DNA from: Sphingobium lignivorans
GTDB taxonomy: Bacteria; Pseudomonadota; Alphaproteobacteria; Sphingomonadales; Sphingomonadaceae
Length of the DNA: 64,000 nt
Reading direction: 5' to 3'
NCBI RefSeq assembly: GCF_014203955.1
Contig: NZ_JACHKA010000001.1
Span: 2,015,001-2,079,000, forward strand
Shown here piece after piece: positions 44,125-52,889 of the stretch. Positions within the stretch are counted from its first letter, which is position 1, and the number at the start of each line of letters is the position of its first letter. The notes beneath the pieces were generated by a model that was not told the origin of the DNA, made no database searches, and was given only the letters and a program-made list of their open reading frames with translations. Made by a program: the position numbers and the translations under genes.

Positions 44125-45225
44125 ATGACCACCTATGCTTCGGCGAACCCGTATGAGCTGTGGACTTCGCGTCGACTGCTTGGCGTGTTCCGCCAGAATC
44201 GCCCCGAGACCTGGGCGTTCGGCCGCTACTTCACGAACCAGATGCGCTCCACCGAGGAGTGGATCGACTTCGAGAAGCTCCCCATCCGCAGCCGCTCGCT
44301 GGCCCCGTTCGTGAAGCCGAAGGGTGAAGGCCACGGCGTCTTCACCGATCGCGTCCAGGGCTACCGCTTCAAGCCGGCGAACATCGTTGTGCAGGATGCC
44401 GTCGACGAACTCCGTCCGCTGACGCAGCAGCCCGGCATCGACTATTCGATGCTGTCGCTCGGCACCCTGACTCCGATGCAGCGCATCGCTCTCATCAAGA
44501 TGGCGATGGCCGCCGAATTCCAGCTCGCCGTCGAACGTCGCTGGGAGTGGATGAAGGCGCGCGCCATCATCGACGGCAAGGTGACCTGCGTCTATCGCGA
44601 TGGCACCAGCGTGGAAGTCGACTTCCAGCGCGCGTCCGGCCACACCGAGGTGCTGTCGTCCGGCAATCGCTGGGGCGATTCCGGCGTGTCGATCTACAGC
44701 AAGTTCCAGTCGGTCATGGACACCATGAACAACGCGGCTTTCGGCGGCACCATGGTGCATGCCGAGATGGGACAGGGCGTCGCCAACGTGCTGCTGGCTG
44801 ACACCGAGATCAAGGCGAAGATGGAACAGTACCATCCGGTGCCCGGCGTCAACGTCGAGCGCGGCCTTATCAACGGTTCTGGCGAGAAGCGCTACTCGAT
44901 CGGCTCGTTCACTGTTGGCGGCAACAGCGGCCAGCGCATCGAACTGTGGGTGAACAACGAGACCTACACGGCCGACAACGGTTCGGCGGCGCGTTATCTC
45001 GGCACCAACGAGATCGTGTTCACGTCCACGCCGGAAGCGATCAACGGCTACGAGTGCTTCGGCATGATCGTCGACAAGGATGCCGAGTATCAGGCGCTCC
45101 CGATGTTCCCGAAGAACTTCGTGACCGGCGAGCGCGTGAAGACCGAGCACATCTCGATCGAGAGTGCGCCGCTGTTCGTGCCGATCAACCCCGACGCGAC
45201 CTACAAGCTCACGCCGATCGCATAA
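44125..45225 (+). CDS. major capsid protein, lambda gpE family
   Basis: 366 residues. It builds the icosahedral shell. Family features include LFRNRPETWAFGRYF-like N-terminal segment (GVFRQNRPETWAFGRYF), the loop PFVKPKGEGHGVFTDR, and the conserved EIVFTSTPEAINGYECFG and SAPLFVPINPDATY stretches. Its length is close to gpE (341). It is preceded by a degenerate palindrome whose AGGGA is the ribosome-binding site. Confidence 0.93.
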   Translation: MTTYASANPYELWTSRRLLGVFRQNRPETWAFGRYFTNQMRSTEEWIDFEKLPIRSRSLAPFVKPKGEGHGVFTDRVQGYRFKPANIVVQDAVDELRPLTQQPGIDYSMLSLGTLTPMQRIALIKMAMAAEFQLAVERRWEWMKARAIIDGKVTCVYRDGTSVEVDFQRASGHTEVLSSGNRWGDSGVSIYSKFQSVMDTMNNAAFGGTMVHAEMGQGVANVLLADTEIKAKMEQYHPVPGVNVERGLINGSGEKRYSIGSFTVGGNSGQRIELWVNNETYTADNGSAARYLGTNEIVFTSTPEAINGYECFGMIVDKDAEYQALPMFPKNFVTGERVKTEHISIESAPLFVPINPDATYKLTPIA

Positions 45226-45260
45226 ATCATCTGCGGCGGGCGGCTTCGGCCGCCCGTCTC

Positions 45261-45278
45261 GTCAACATTATCGTGATT
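45261..45278 (+). promoter_or_regulatory. degenerate palindrome relative upstream of the FI-like gene
   Basis: GTCAACATTATCGTGATT, 13 of 16 core positions matching the family and 16 of 18 matching 44100-44117. The gene start is 12 nt downstream with GAGGA (45279-45283) as ribosome-binding site. Confidence 0.55.
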
Positions 45279-45289
45279 GAGGATCTTTT

Positions 45290-45682
45290 ATGGCCAACAC
45301 AACCAAGACTCCGGCGGCTCCCGCCGAAACGACGCCGCCCGCTCCCGCTCCCGAGAAGGCGAAGATCGCGCCGGTGAAGAGCGTCCTGCGCATCGACTCC
45401 GTAATCATGCCGGACACCATGTTCGTTCCGGACAGCGCCGAGCAGCGCGAAGAGCTTTTCGCGCTGAACGCAGTCGTCGAACTCGACGAGGCCGAAGCGG
45501 CCCTGGCCGAGAAGATCGCGGTGCTCAGCTACGGTGAGCTCACCGTCGCCAACGACATCGCGCGCAAGCGGATCATCGCCGAGCAGGAAGAGAAGCAGCT
45601 CGCGAGGGACTTCGCGAAGAAGGCGCTGCTCGACGCCGTCAAGGCCGTCGCCCCCATCGCCGCTGCGTCGGACGACTTCTGA
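45290..45682 (+). CDS. hypothetical head protein at the gpFI position
   Basis: 130 residues. A Pro/Ala-rich N-terminus (TKTPAAPAETTPPAPAPEKA) leads to a small domain (MPDTMFVPDSAEQREELFAL) and a helical C-terminus (IIAEQEEKQLARDFAKKALL). Lambda gpFI (132 residues) occupies the same slot and has a comparable C-terminal half, and it aids terminase-procapsid interaction. Assignment is by position and size; the sequence similarity is weak. Confidence 0.6.
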   Translation: MANTTKTPAAPAETTPPAPAPEKAKIAPVKSVLRIDSVIMPDTMFVPDSAEQREELFALNAVVELDEAEAALAEKIAVLSYGELTVANDIARKRIIAEQEEKQLARDFAKKALLDAVKAVAPIAAASDDF

Positions 45683-45684
45683 CG

Positions 45685-46059
45685 ATGGCAAGCCGCGCGC
45701 AAATTGCGATGCGGCGCATGCGCCGGGACGCCCATTCGCAGTGGGCTGTCCCGGCGCTCTACATTGCATTTGCAGGCGCAGAGCCGCGCGACGTTACCGT
45801 GCGCCTGTGGCTGAAGTCCGACAACAACATGGTCGGGGCGCTTCAGGGCATGTCGTCGGCAGAGATGGCCGAGCCCTCCGACCGCATCCGCTTTGATCTC
45901 AAGGAAATTTCAGCGGTACGCCGCAACGCAATCGTCTCCGTCGAGGATGGCGAGGCGTACCGGATCGACTTCCAGTATCCGCCGTATCGCGGTTTCCAGA
46001 CTGCTCGCGTAACCCGCTTGAGCACAGAGGAAGCCGAAGGACTTCCGGTGCCGGAATGA
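45685..46059 (+). CDS. head-tail connector, gpFII-like
   Basis: 124 residues. The beta-rich C-terminal half (DRIRFDLKEISAVRRNAIVS, GEAYRIDFQYPPYRGFQTA) resembles lambda gpFII, the ring protein between gpW and the tail. The start is 2 nt after the upstream stop, and the stop overlaps the Z-like gene by 4 nt. The call depends on both synteny and this pattern. Confidence 0.65.
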   Translation: MASRAQIAMRRMRRDAHSQWAVPALYIAFAGAEPRDVTVRLWLKSDNNMVGALQGMSSAEMAEPSDRIRFDLKEISAVRRNAIVSVEDGEAYRIDFQYPPYRGFQTARVTRLSTEEAEGLPVPE

Positions 46060-46667
46060 GCGAGGCTTATGTCATCGCCATCGAAGGTTTCGCGTCGGAT
46101 CGGCCGTTCGAAACTCTTCCCGCTGCAATCAAGACCGCAGCGCGTCGCGCCGTCAATCGCACGGCCGATCGCGCGCGAACCGATGCGGCGCGACGAATGC
46201 TGCAGCAGGTGAAGCTGCCGCCAAGCTACCTGCAACCATCGCAGGGCCGCCTCACCGTATCGAAGCGCGCCTCCGGCGACGACATGGAAGCCATCGTGAC
46301 CGGACGGCAGCGTCCGACGAGCCTGGCTCGCTTCGCGCGCGGCAATGCACCTAGCAAGACCGGCGTATCGGTGGAAGTGGCGCCGGGTTTCGCCAGGTTC
46401 ATGCGTCGCGCTTTTCTCATCCGCCTGCGCGCAGGTTCCGCTGATCTCGACACGAAGTCGAACCTCGGCCTCGCCATCCGCCTCAAGCCCGGAGAGAGGA
46501 TCGAGAGCAAGCGCCAGATGATCCGCATGAAGGGGAATCTCTATCTCCTTTACGGCCCCAGCGTCGATCAATTGTTCAATACGATCCGCGAAGACATCGC
46601 GCCGGACACGCAGGATTTCCTCTCCGCAGAGTTCCTGCGGCTCGTCGAACTGGACGGTATCCAATGA
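46056..46667 (+). CDS. minor tail protein Z-like
   Basis: 203 residues. A helical start with ALKTAARRAVNRTADRARTD-like sequence (AIKTAARRAVNRTADRART), then VKLPPSYLQPSQGRLTVSKR and TGRQRPTSLARFARG, matches the prophage minor tail protein Z family (lambda gpZ, 192 residues). gpZ is needed for tail maturation and correct DNA positioning. It overlaps its neighbours by 4 nt on both sides. Confidence 0.8.
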   Translation: MSEAYVIAIEGFASDRPFETLPAAIKTAARRAVNRTADRARTDAARRMLQQVKLPPSYLQPSQGRLTVSKRASGDDMEAIVTGRQRPTSLARFARGNAPSKTGVSVEVAPGFARFMRRAFLIRLRAGSADLDTKSNLGLAIRLKPGERIESKRQMIRMKGNLYLLYGPSVDQLFNTIREDIAPDTQDFLSAEFLRLVELDGIQ

Positions 46668-47209
46668 GCGACCCCTTCAAGCTACGGGTCTTGAAGGCGC
46701 TGACTGCTGCCCTCAAGACCATCACGCCGGCCAATGGCTACGATCATGATCTGTCCGACGGGACGCACGGCGACGGCGCTGCGCTGGAACGTGTCTTCCG
46801 AGGCCGCGAGTGGTTCGGCGATTCCGATCCAATTCCGATGCTCTGCGTGCTCGAAGCCACGAGCGGCGAAGACGAACTGCTCGCGATGTCGCAGACAGCC
46901 GCATCGCAGTACGACTGGCCGATCCTCATCCAGGGCTTCGTCAAGGACGATCCGGCGCACCCGACCGACCCGGCGTACAAACTTCTCGCCGACGTGCGGC
47001 TGTGTCTGGCGCGGGAGAGCACGCGCACGCTCGAAGGCAGTCGCGGCATCAAGGATCCTCTGGGCCTCGGCTCGGGAGCGAACCGCATCGAGAAGATGGC
47101 CATCGGCGCCGGGACCGTGCGTCCGGCGGGCGACGTGTCAGCCAAGGCCTACTTCTGGCTGATCGTGACGCTCACCGTGATCGATCAGGCGGGAAGTCCA
47201 TACGCCTGA
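46664..47209 (+). CDS. tail terminator at the gpU position
   Basis: 181 residues. It is an alpha/beta protein with KLRVLKALTAALKTITPANG at the N-terminus and YDWPILIQGFVKDDP in the middle, similar in layout to phage tail-completion proteins that cap the tube. It sits between Z and the tail tube gene. No diagnostic motif is seen, so the identification is positional. Confidence 0.6.
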   Translation: MSDPFKLRVLKALTAALKTITPANGYDHDLSDGTHGDGAALERVFRGREWFGDSDPIPMLCVLEATSGEDELLAMSQTAASQYDWPILIQGFVKDDPAHPTDPAYKLLADVRLCLARESTRTLEGSRGIKDPLGLGSGANRIEKMAIGAGTVRPAGDVSAKAYFWLIVTLTVIDQAGSPYA

Positions 47210-47229
47210 ACCGTCTAGTTTTACCATCA

Positions 47230-47248
47230 AATCACTATTATAGTGATA
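47230..47248 (+). promoter_or_regulatory. dispersed palindrome, site 3 (18/19 match)
   Basis: AATCACTATTATAGTGATA, central T, so the TATAAT reads on the minus strand and TATTAT on the plus strand. It is the only element in the 61 nt between the terminator and tail tube genes. AAGGAG (47255-47260) and the ATG at 47271 follow. Confidence 0.8.
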
Positions 47249-47270
47249 ATACGCAAGGAGTGTGTAGCAT

Positions 47271-48035
47271 ATGAGCACCCATAACGACAATCTCACGCTC
47301 GGGCGTGGCCAGCTCTGGTTCAAGAAGGACGGCATGTCCGGCTTCCGGTTCCTGGGCAACGCTCCGGCGTTCAACATCAACGTGACCAGCGAAAAGCTGC
47401 CGCATTACCGGTCGACCCGGGGAATTCGCGAGAAGGACCGCGACATCGTCGTGCAGACCAATCGTACGTCGACGCTGCAACTCGAGGACATCTCCGAGGA
47501 GAACCTGGCCCTGTATCTGCTCGGCAGCACCTCCGAGATCGCGCAGACGTCAGCGACCGCGCAGAGCGAGACCTTCACCGATGTCAATCTCGGCGGTCTC
47601 TATCAGGTCGGCGCGACGACCGCCAATCCGACCGGCATTCGCAAGCTGTCGAATTTCGTGCTGAAGAAGGGGGCCACGACTCTCGTTCTCAACACGGATT
47701 ACGAAGTCGATCTGGACCGCGGCACCTTCGAGGTTCTGGCAACCAGTTCGACCGTCGATGAAGGTGACGATCTGACGGCCGAGTTCGACCGGGCAGCGAT
47801 CAAGCGCAAGCAGACGGTATCCGGTTCCAACTCGGCCGCGGGCGAGATCAAGTTTGTGGCTTTCCCCGCCGAAGGTGAGCCGCGCGATTTTCTCATGCCG
47901 TCGGCAACGATCAGTCCGAACGGGGAATTCGCGCTGATCGCCGAGAACACCCTCCAGTCGATCCCGCTCACGGTGGAGATCCAGACCAAAGGGAATCTCA
48001 GCGCCATCTACTGCGACGGCGCGCCTTACGCGTAA
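47271..48035 (+). CDS. major tail tube protein (gpV position)
   Basis: 254 residues, close to lambda gpV (246). It forms the tail tube. Beta-rich sequence with a typical tube-protein opening (LGRGQLWFKKDGMSGFRFLG) and EPRDFLMPSATISPNGEFAL in the second half. A clear AAGGAG precedes the ATG, and palindrome site 3 lies 22 nt upstream. It is followed 15 nt later by the G-like gene. Confidence 0.82.
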   Translation: MSTHNDNLTLGRGQLWFKKDGMSGFRFLGNAPAFNINVTSEKLPHYRSTRGIREKDRDIVVQTNRTSTLQLEDISEENLALYLLGSTSEIAQTSATAQSETFTDVNLGGLYQVGATTANPTGIRKLSNFVLKKGATTLVLNTDYEVDLDRGTFEVLATSSTVDEGDDLTAEFDRAAIKRKQTVSGSNSAAGEIKFVAFPAEGEPRDFLMPSATISPNGEFALIAENTLQSIPLTVEIQTKGNLSAIYCDGAPYA

Positions 48036-48050
48036 GGAGAACCAGGGGCT

Positions 48051-48533
48051 ATGACTTCCTCGCTCAGAAAAATCTCGAACCCGATCCCGACTATGGCCGT
48101 GCCCGTCTCCGATGAGGAGTCGTTCACGGTCAGAGGGGTCGGGCCGAACGACATCATGCATGTCTATTATCGCCATGTCGGAGCCATTTCGACGGCGTTC
48201 GACAAACTGGCGGATCGCTACCGTCAGATCGGCGAAGTCGGTCAGACCGACGTCTCTGCGCTTATCGCCGGCATCGTGGAGGATGCTCCGACCGTTGTGG
48301 CCGAGATCATCGCCATCGCGTCCGGCTCCGATCCGACCGCCGAGGCGGAATTCGAAGAGGACGTGAAGCTCGCCCTTTCCCTGTCGTTCGGCACAACGGT
48401 GTCGGCGCTCGAGAAGATCGGTCAGCTCACCTTCACGACGGAGATGCCGGCGGGAAAGTTCTTCGCCCTGATCGCAAGGATGGTGCCGGCGAGACTGGGC
48501 GAAACGGCGGCACCGAGCGACGACGCGAACTGA
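48051..48533 (+). CDS. tail assembly chaperone G-like
   Basis: 160 residues ending in TAAPSDDAN. Short chaperone made before the tape measure, as gpG in lambda; it coats the tape measure during tail assembly. It contains an in-phase -1 slippery heptamer at 48452-48458, from which ribosomes would enter the T frame. Sequence similarity to gpG is not obvious, so the call comes from position and the frameshift signal. Confidence 0.75.
   Translation: MTSSLRKISNPIPTMAVPVSDEESFTVRGVGPNDIMHVYYRHVGAISTAFDKLADRYRQIGEVGQTDVSALIAGIVEDAPTVVAEIIAIASGSDPTAEAEFEEDVKLALSLSFGTTVSALEKIGQLTFTTEMPAGKFFALIARMVPARLGETAAPSDDAN
48452..48458 (+). promoter_or_regulatory. programmed -1 ribosomal frameshift site GGGAAAG
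   Basis: G-GGA-AAG in the zero frame of the G-like gene (48452 is a third codon base). This is the same heptamer used in lambda G-T. After slippage the next codon is GTT at 48458-48460 and the frame stays open to TGA at 48776-48778. Confidence 0.88.
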
Positions 48534-48778
48534 AGGACTGGCTCTGGGAGATCCGGCAGAAGGTCAATCTTCTCCTCGATCATGGGCACCCAGACGCAGC
48601 GAACTACACCTTGGGGCGCTTGTCGGACGAAGCGGCACTGGTCGTTGAGCGATTGAACCGAAGCACTGTCGCGACGGCCATCGCCTTCCAGACTGCATAT
48701 ATCTCGTCACGCGCCGAGGCCGACAAGGGCCAGAAACTGATGGGGGACTTCATAGCGCGGCTGTTGCCGGGAGAATGA
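48458..48778 (+). CDS. T-domain of the GT frameshift fusion chaperone
   Basis: Minus-1 frame continuation: 106 codons appended to the first 136 codons of the G-like gene give a GT protein of about 242 residues. The clearly protein-like part begins RRELKDWLWEIRQKVNLLLD and ends GQKLMGDFIARLLPGE. It has no convincing start codon of its own, and the open frame runs back to the slippery site without a stop. gpGT in lambda bridges tape measure and tube protein. It ends 1 nt before the tape measure GTG. Confidence 0.85.
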   Translation, partial: VLRPDRKDGAGETGRNGGTERRRELKDWLWEIRQKVNLLLDHGHPDAANYTLGRLSDEAALVVERLNRSTVATAIAFQTAYISSRAEADKGQKLMGDFIARLLPGE

Positions 48779-48779
48779 A

Positions 48780-51700
48780 GTGGCCACAGTAAACTCTCGC
48801 GACGTCTCCCTTGTTATCAAGGCCCGTGACGAGGCATCGCGCGCGCTCGACACCATCGCGGAGTCCATGAACAAGCTCTTCTCCGGTCAGGAGAAGGTTG
48901 CCGGCTCTGCGCGCAGCACCGGCGCGAGCATGGCCGAGATGGTGGCGGCGTTCGCTACTGTCGATCGGGCAGCGGCCACTGTCGCCTCGGCCGCCGATAA
49001 GGCCGAGCGCTCCCTGAATGCCCTGACGAGCTCGATCACCAAGCGTCGTCAGGAGCTCGCCGATTATCGTCGCCAGGCCGAAGAGGCTGCGCGCGCAATC
49101 CAGTTGTTGAGCAGCGCCGATGCGATCGTCGATGCAGGACGCAATCAGGCTGGCCGTCTGACTTCGCTCCGCGAGCTTCAGGCGACCTACGACGGCCTGC
49201 AAAACAAGATCACGGCTGTCACCAAAGTCCTCGACGCCGAGGAGCAGAGGCTCGCTTCCAGTCGCTCATCGTTGCAGCAGCTCGGCTCAACGGCCATTGC
49301 CGCCGCCGATCAGCAGGAAAAGCTCACCCGCGCGCTGAATGACCGGCGCGAGGCACTGGCAGCCATCGCAGCAGAGGAAGAGCGCGCCGCGCGCGCCCAG
49401 GCCAATGTCGCTGCGCTCAACGCCCGCATTTCTCCCGCATTGGCCGGACGTTCGGCCAAGGACAACGGCGCAACGACCAGCGCACTGGACGCACGAGAAG
49501 AAGCGCGTGTTCTCCGGGAAGCGGCTGTCGCCCACGAACTCTTCGAGGCGCGCGTCAAGCAGGGCGTGCGTGAAATGCGCAGCGCCGAAGCGGCGACGAA
49601 GGCCTACGATAACTCCATCGAAGAACTGAAGCGCGAGCTCAATCCGCTGATCGCCCTTGAGGAGCGCTATCAGGCGAAACTTGCGCTGCTCAAGAAGGCA
49701 TACGCCGACGGAAAGCTCGGCGCCAAGGAACTAGGGGACGCCGAACGCCTTCTTGCCAACGAGCGGAAGCGCGCCGAAGCGGATATCGCGCGAAACGGGC
49801 GCCAGGGCGTAACGCTGTTCGGGCTGCGCCCTTACGAACTGACCAATCTCAGCTACCAGATCAACGACGTCGTCACCCAGCTCGCATCCGGAACTTCGCT
49901 GACGCAGACTCTGGCGCAGCAGGGCGGCCAGATCCTGCAGCTTTTCCCGCGCGCCGGTTCGGCCATCGCCGCGGCGTTTTCGAGCAAGGCGTTCATCGGC
50001 GCATCGGTCGTTATCGCCGGCATCGCGTTGGCGATCAAGGGCGCCGCGGACGAAGCCGAGCGCCTGCGCACCATCACCGGCAATCTCGAACTTGATGCGG
50101 CCGGCGGCAATTACAACGCCACTGCCATCTCGGCGGTCGTCGATAACATGCGCAGCCTCGGCGCCTATGCCAAGGACGCCATGGCCGCCGTCAAGACGTT
50201 CACGGACGAAGGGCTTCGGCAAGATCGCTTCGATCAGTTCGGTCAGACTGCCATCAATATGTCGCGTGTGCTTGGCATCGAAGTGGTGGACGCCGCCAAG
50301 CAGATGGCCGAAGCCTTCTCGGGCGGCTACGATGCGATCGTCAAGCTGGACGAAGCGACCAACTTCCTCACGGCGCAGCAGCGCGAGCGCATCCGCACAT
50401 TGTTCGAGGAAGGTGATGCCGAACGCGCCCGCGCCATGGCGCTCGACCTCTACACGACGAAAATGGACGCCGTCGCCGACAAGCAGCGCGGTAGCTGGGA
50501 GCAGTCCACGCAGGCGCTGAACCGTGGCTGGCAGAACCTCAAGGACACAATCGGCGACACGGCATTCATTCAGGGCGCCTACAACGCCCTTGAATCGCTC
50601 GGCAACCTGCTCGATCGCATCGCCAACAAGCTGAGCAGCACGCGTACCGTCGGTGTCATTAATCAGGACATCGGCGATGCCACGGCAAAGCTGACGCGCG
50701 CGCAGCAGGAACTCGAGAAGGCCAGAACGCCGCTTGAGCGCTCCTACTATCAGCAGACGATCGCCCAGCTTGACGCGCGCATCCTGGAACTCACCTTCGA
50801 GCGTGCGCGCGCCGCCGCGCGCGGCGGTGGCGGTGTTACGAACGAGAGTGACGCCGACAGCCGGGCCGCAAAGGCGCGTTCCGACAAGCTGCGCGAGATT
50901 AATCTCGAGCGGGAACTGGAAGAGCTTCGCCGCAAGAGCGACAAGGAACGCCTTTCTCAGAGCGAAAAGGCCCGGCGCGAAGAGATCGCCGGCATCCTGG
51001 CTGCGAAGAGTGCGCAGGACACCCAGGTCGCTGCCGCGCTGCGTCGCAACGCCATCGAGAAAGAACACGCCGCGATCCTCAAGGATGAGGAGAAGGTTAT
51101 CAAGGCCGGCGCATCGGCCATGAAATCCGCCGCCGCCGAGCGCGAGCGAGCCATCCAGCAGTTCAACAGCCGGGTGGTCGGCGCAGAGGGCGGAACGGCG
51201 AAGAACCCCAACTCGTCTGCGGTTGGCTTCGGTCAGTTCATCGACAGCACCTGGCTCGACCAGTTCAAGCGCGTCTTCTCCGAGCAGTCGAAGTCGATGA
51301 GCGATCAGCAGATTCTCGCGCTTCGCAACAACCAGCAGGTCGCGCGCGCGATCATCGACAACTATGCGCGCGAGAACGCAAGGTTTCTCGAACGCTTCGG
51401 CCAGAAGGTCACGGCGGCCAACCTCTATCTGGCGCACTTCCTCGGTGCCGGCGACGCTCTCAAGGTGCTGCGAGCCGACGGCGACACGCCGGTGGATCAG
51501 ATACTGAGCCGCAGAGTCATGCAGGCGAACCGCGGCTACCTTTATGAGAACGGCCGCGCGCGCACCGCAGACGAACTCGAGCGCTTCATCGCCAATCGCA
51601 TCGGCGATACCGGTGCGGCGCAAACCGCCGGACAGGCTGAAATCGAGCGTCTCACGCAGGAAGCCGCAGAGGCGCAGGAGCGCTTCAACCGGGAGATCGA

Positions 51701-52886
51701 GAAGGCGAACGATGAGCGCGAGCGGAGCATCGCCGCGCTGCGCACGCAGAACGAGCTCCAGGACAGCGCACTCATCGCCGCCGAGAAGGAAATCGCTGTC
51801 GCCAAGGCGGAGTTCGATCTCCGTCAGCGCGTGGCGGACATCAACACGCGTCTGAAGCCCGGGCAGGACGCAATCCAGCTCACCGAGGCGCAGATCCAGC
51901 GCACCCGCGAACTGGCGGCCGCCGAGTTCGATCTGGCCAAGGCGCGCGATCTCGCGCAGGCGCAGACGCGCGAAGTTCAGGCGCCGATCGATCGCCTCAC
52001 CGCAGAGCGCGACGCATTGCAGGCGCGTATCGACTACCTCAACGAGAATGGTCTCTACGATCAGGCGCGCTCCCTTGTCCCCGACCTGACTGCGACGAAC
52101 AGCGAACTGCGCGACGCCATCGCCGCGGCGATCGAGTTTTATGAGGCGCTGGATCTCTCCAATGATGCGCTTCATCGCACGCCGGAGGAAATTCGCGCCA
52201 TCATCGAGCGTCTCAAGACCGCCAATGACGAGACCCGGCAGTGGGTGACAGTCATGGGGATCGGCGGCAAGACGATCGCCCAGACGTTCAGCGGCAGCGC
52301 GGTCAGCGCGATCGACAGTTTCGCGCAGGCAATCGCGCAGGGGCAGAACGCCTTCGGTGCGCTCTGGTCGTCGTTCCGCCAGTTCGCTGCGGACTTCCTG
52401 CTGCGGATCGCACAGATGATCCAGCAGCAGCTCATCTTCAATCTGGTCAGCGGATTGCTTGGCGGTCTTGCCGGAGGGCTGGCAGGTGGCGCCGCAGGCG
52501 GTGGCTTCGGGGCTTCGAACCCCTTCGTCCCCACCAGCATCGCGCATAGCGGCGGCGTCGTCGGCCATGGGCTGCAGCAGCGCATGGTTGCCCCTCAGTG
52601 GTTCAATAACGCCACGCGTTACCATAGCGGCGGCATCGCAGGACTGGCACCCGATGAGGTGGCGACAATCCTGCGCAAAGGCGAAGAGGTGTTGACCGAA
52701 ACCGATCCGCGTCACCGCTACAATGGCGGCGGCAGCGCCGGTCGACCGCAGGATGTCACCGTCATCAACGCCTTCGACGCGGCCGACATGCTGGTTCGCG
52801 CTCTCGAAACGAGAGAAGGCACACGCGCGATCCTCAATTTCGTCGGGTCCAACGCCCGGGCCTTCTCTCAGGCGATGGGGGGCTGA
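48780..52886 (+). CDS. tail tape measure protein with embedded lysozyme-like domain
   Basis: 1368 residues from a GTG. It sets tail length and enters the cell during DNA injection. Long heptad-rich helices fill residues 1-350, a hydrophobic segment (FIGASVVIAGIALAIKGAA) lies near 400-425, and coiled coils follow to about 790. Residues about 795-930 look like a lytic domain (RVVGAEGGTAKNPNSSAVGF, GQFIDSTWLDQF, YLAHFLGAGDA). A Gly-rich hydrophobic region (LVSGLLGGLAGGLAGG) lies near 1215-1235. The C-terminus resembles other siphophage tape measures (THR-REGTRAILNFVGSNARAF). The size predicts a tail of about 200 nm. Confidence 0.9.
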   Translation: MATVNSRDVSLVIKARDEASRALDTIAESMNKLFSGQEKVAGSARSTGASMAEMVAAFATVDRAAATVASAADKAERSLNALTSSITKRRQELADYRRQAEEAARAIQLLSSADAIVDAGRNQAGRLTSLRELQATYDGLQNKITAVTKVLDAEEQRLASSRSSLQQLGSTAIAAADQQEKLTRALNDRREALAAIAAEEERAARAQANVAALNARISPALAGRSAKDNGATTSALDAREEARVLREAAVAHELFEARVKQGVREMRSAEAATKAYDNSIEELKRELNPLIALEERYQAKLALLKKAYADGKLGAKELGDAERLLANERKRAEADIARNGRQGVTLFGLRPYELTNLSYQINDVVTQLASGTSLTQTLAQQGGQILQLFPRAGSAIAAAFSSKAFIGASVVIAGIALAIKGAADEAERLRTITGNLELDAAGGNYNATAISAVVDNMRSLGAYAKDAMAAVKTFTDEGLRQDRFDQFGQTAINMSRVLGIEVVDAAKQMAEAFSGGYDAIVKLDEATNFLTAQQRERIRTLFEEGDAERARAMALDLYTTKMDAVADKQRGSWEQSTQALNRGWQNLKDTIGDTAFIQGAYNALESLGNLLDRIANKLSSTRTVGVINQDIGDATAKLTRAQQELEKARTPLERSYYQQTIAQLDARILELTFERARAAARGGGGVTNESDADSRAAKARSDKLREINLERELEELRRKSDKERLSQSEKARREEIAGILAAKSAQDTQVAAALRRNAIEKEHAAILKDEEKVIKAGASAMKSAAAERERAIQQFNSRVVGAEGGTAKNPNSSAVGFGQFIDSTWLDQFKRVFSEQSKSMSDQQILALRNNQQVARAIIDNYARENARFLERFGQKVTAANLYLAHFLGAGDALKVLRADGDTPVDQILSRRVMQANRGYLYENGRARTADELERFIANRIGDTGAAQTAGQAEIERLTQEAAEAQERFNREIEKANDERERSIAALRTQNELQDSALIAAEKEIAVAKAEFDLRQRVADINTRLKPGQDAIQLTEAQIQRTRELAAAEFDLAKARDLAQAQTREVQAPIDRLTAERDALQARIDYLNENGLYDQARSLVPDLTATNSELRDAIAAAIEFYEALDLSNDALHRTPEEIRAIIERLKTANDETRQWVTVMGIGGKTIAQTFSGSAVSAIDSFAQAIAQGQNAFGALWSSFRQFAADFLLRIAQMIQQQLIFNLVSGLLGGLAGGLAGGAAGGGFGASNPFVPTSIAHSGGVVGHGLQQRMVAPQWFNNATRYHSGGIAGLAPDEVATILRKGEEVLTETDPRHRYNGGGSAGRPQDVTVINAFDAADMLVRALETREGTRAILNFVGSNARAFSQAMGG

Positions 52887-52889
52887 CGC

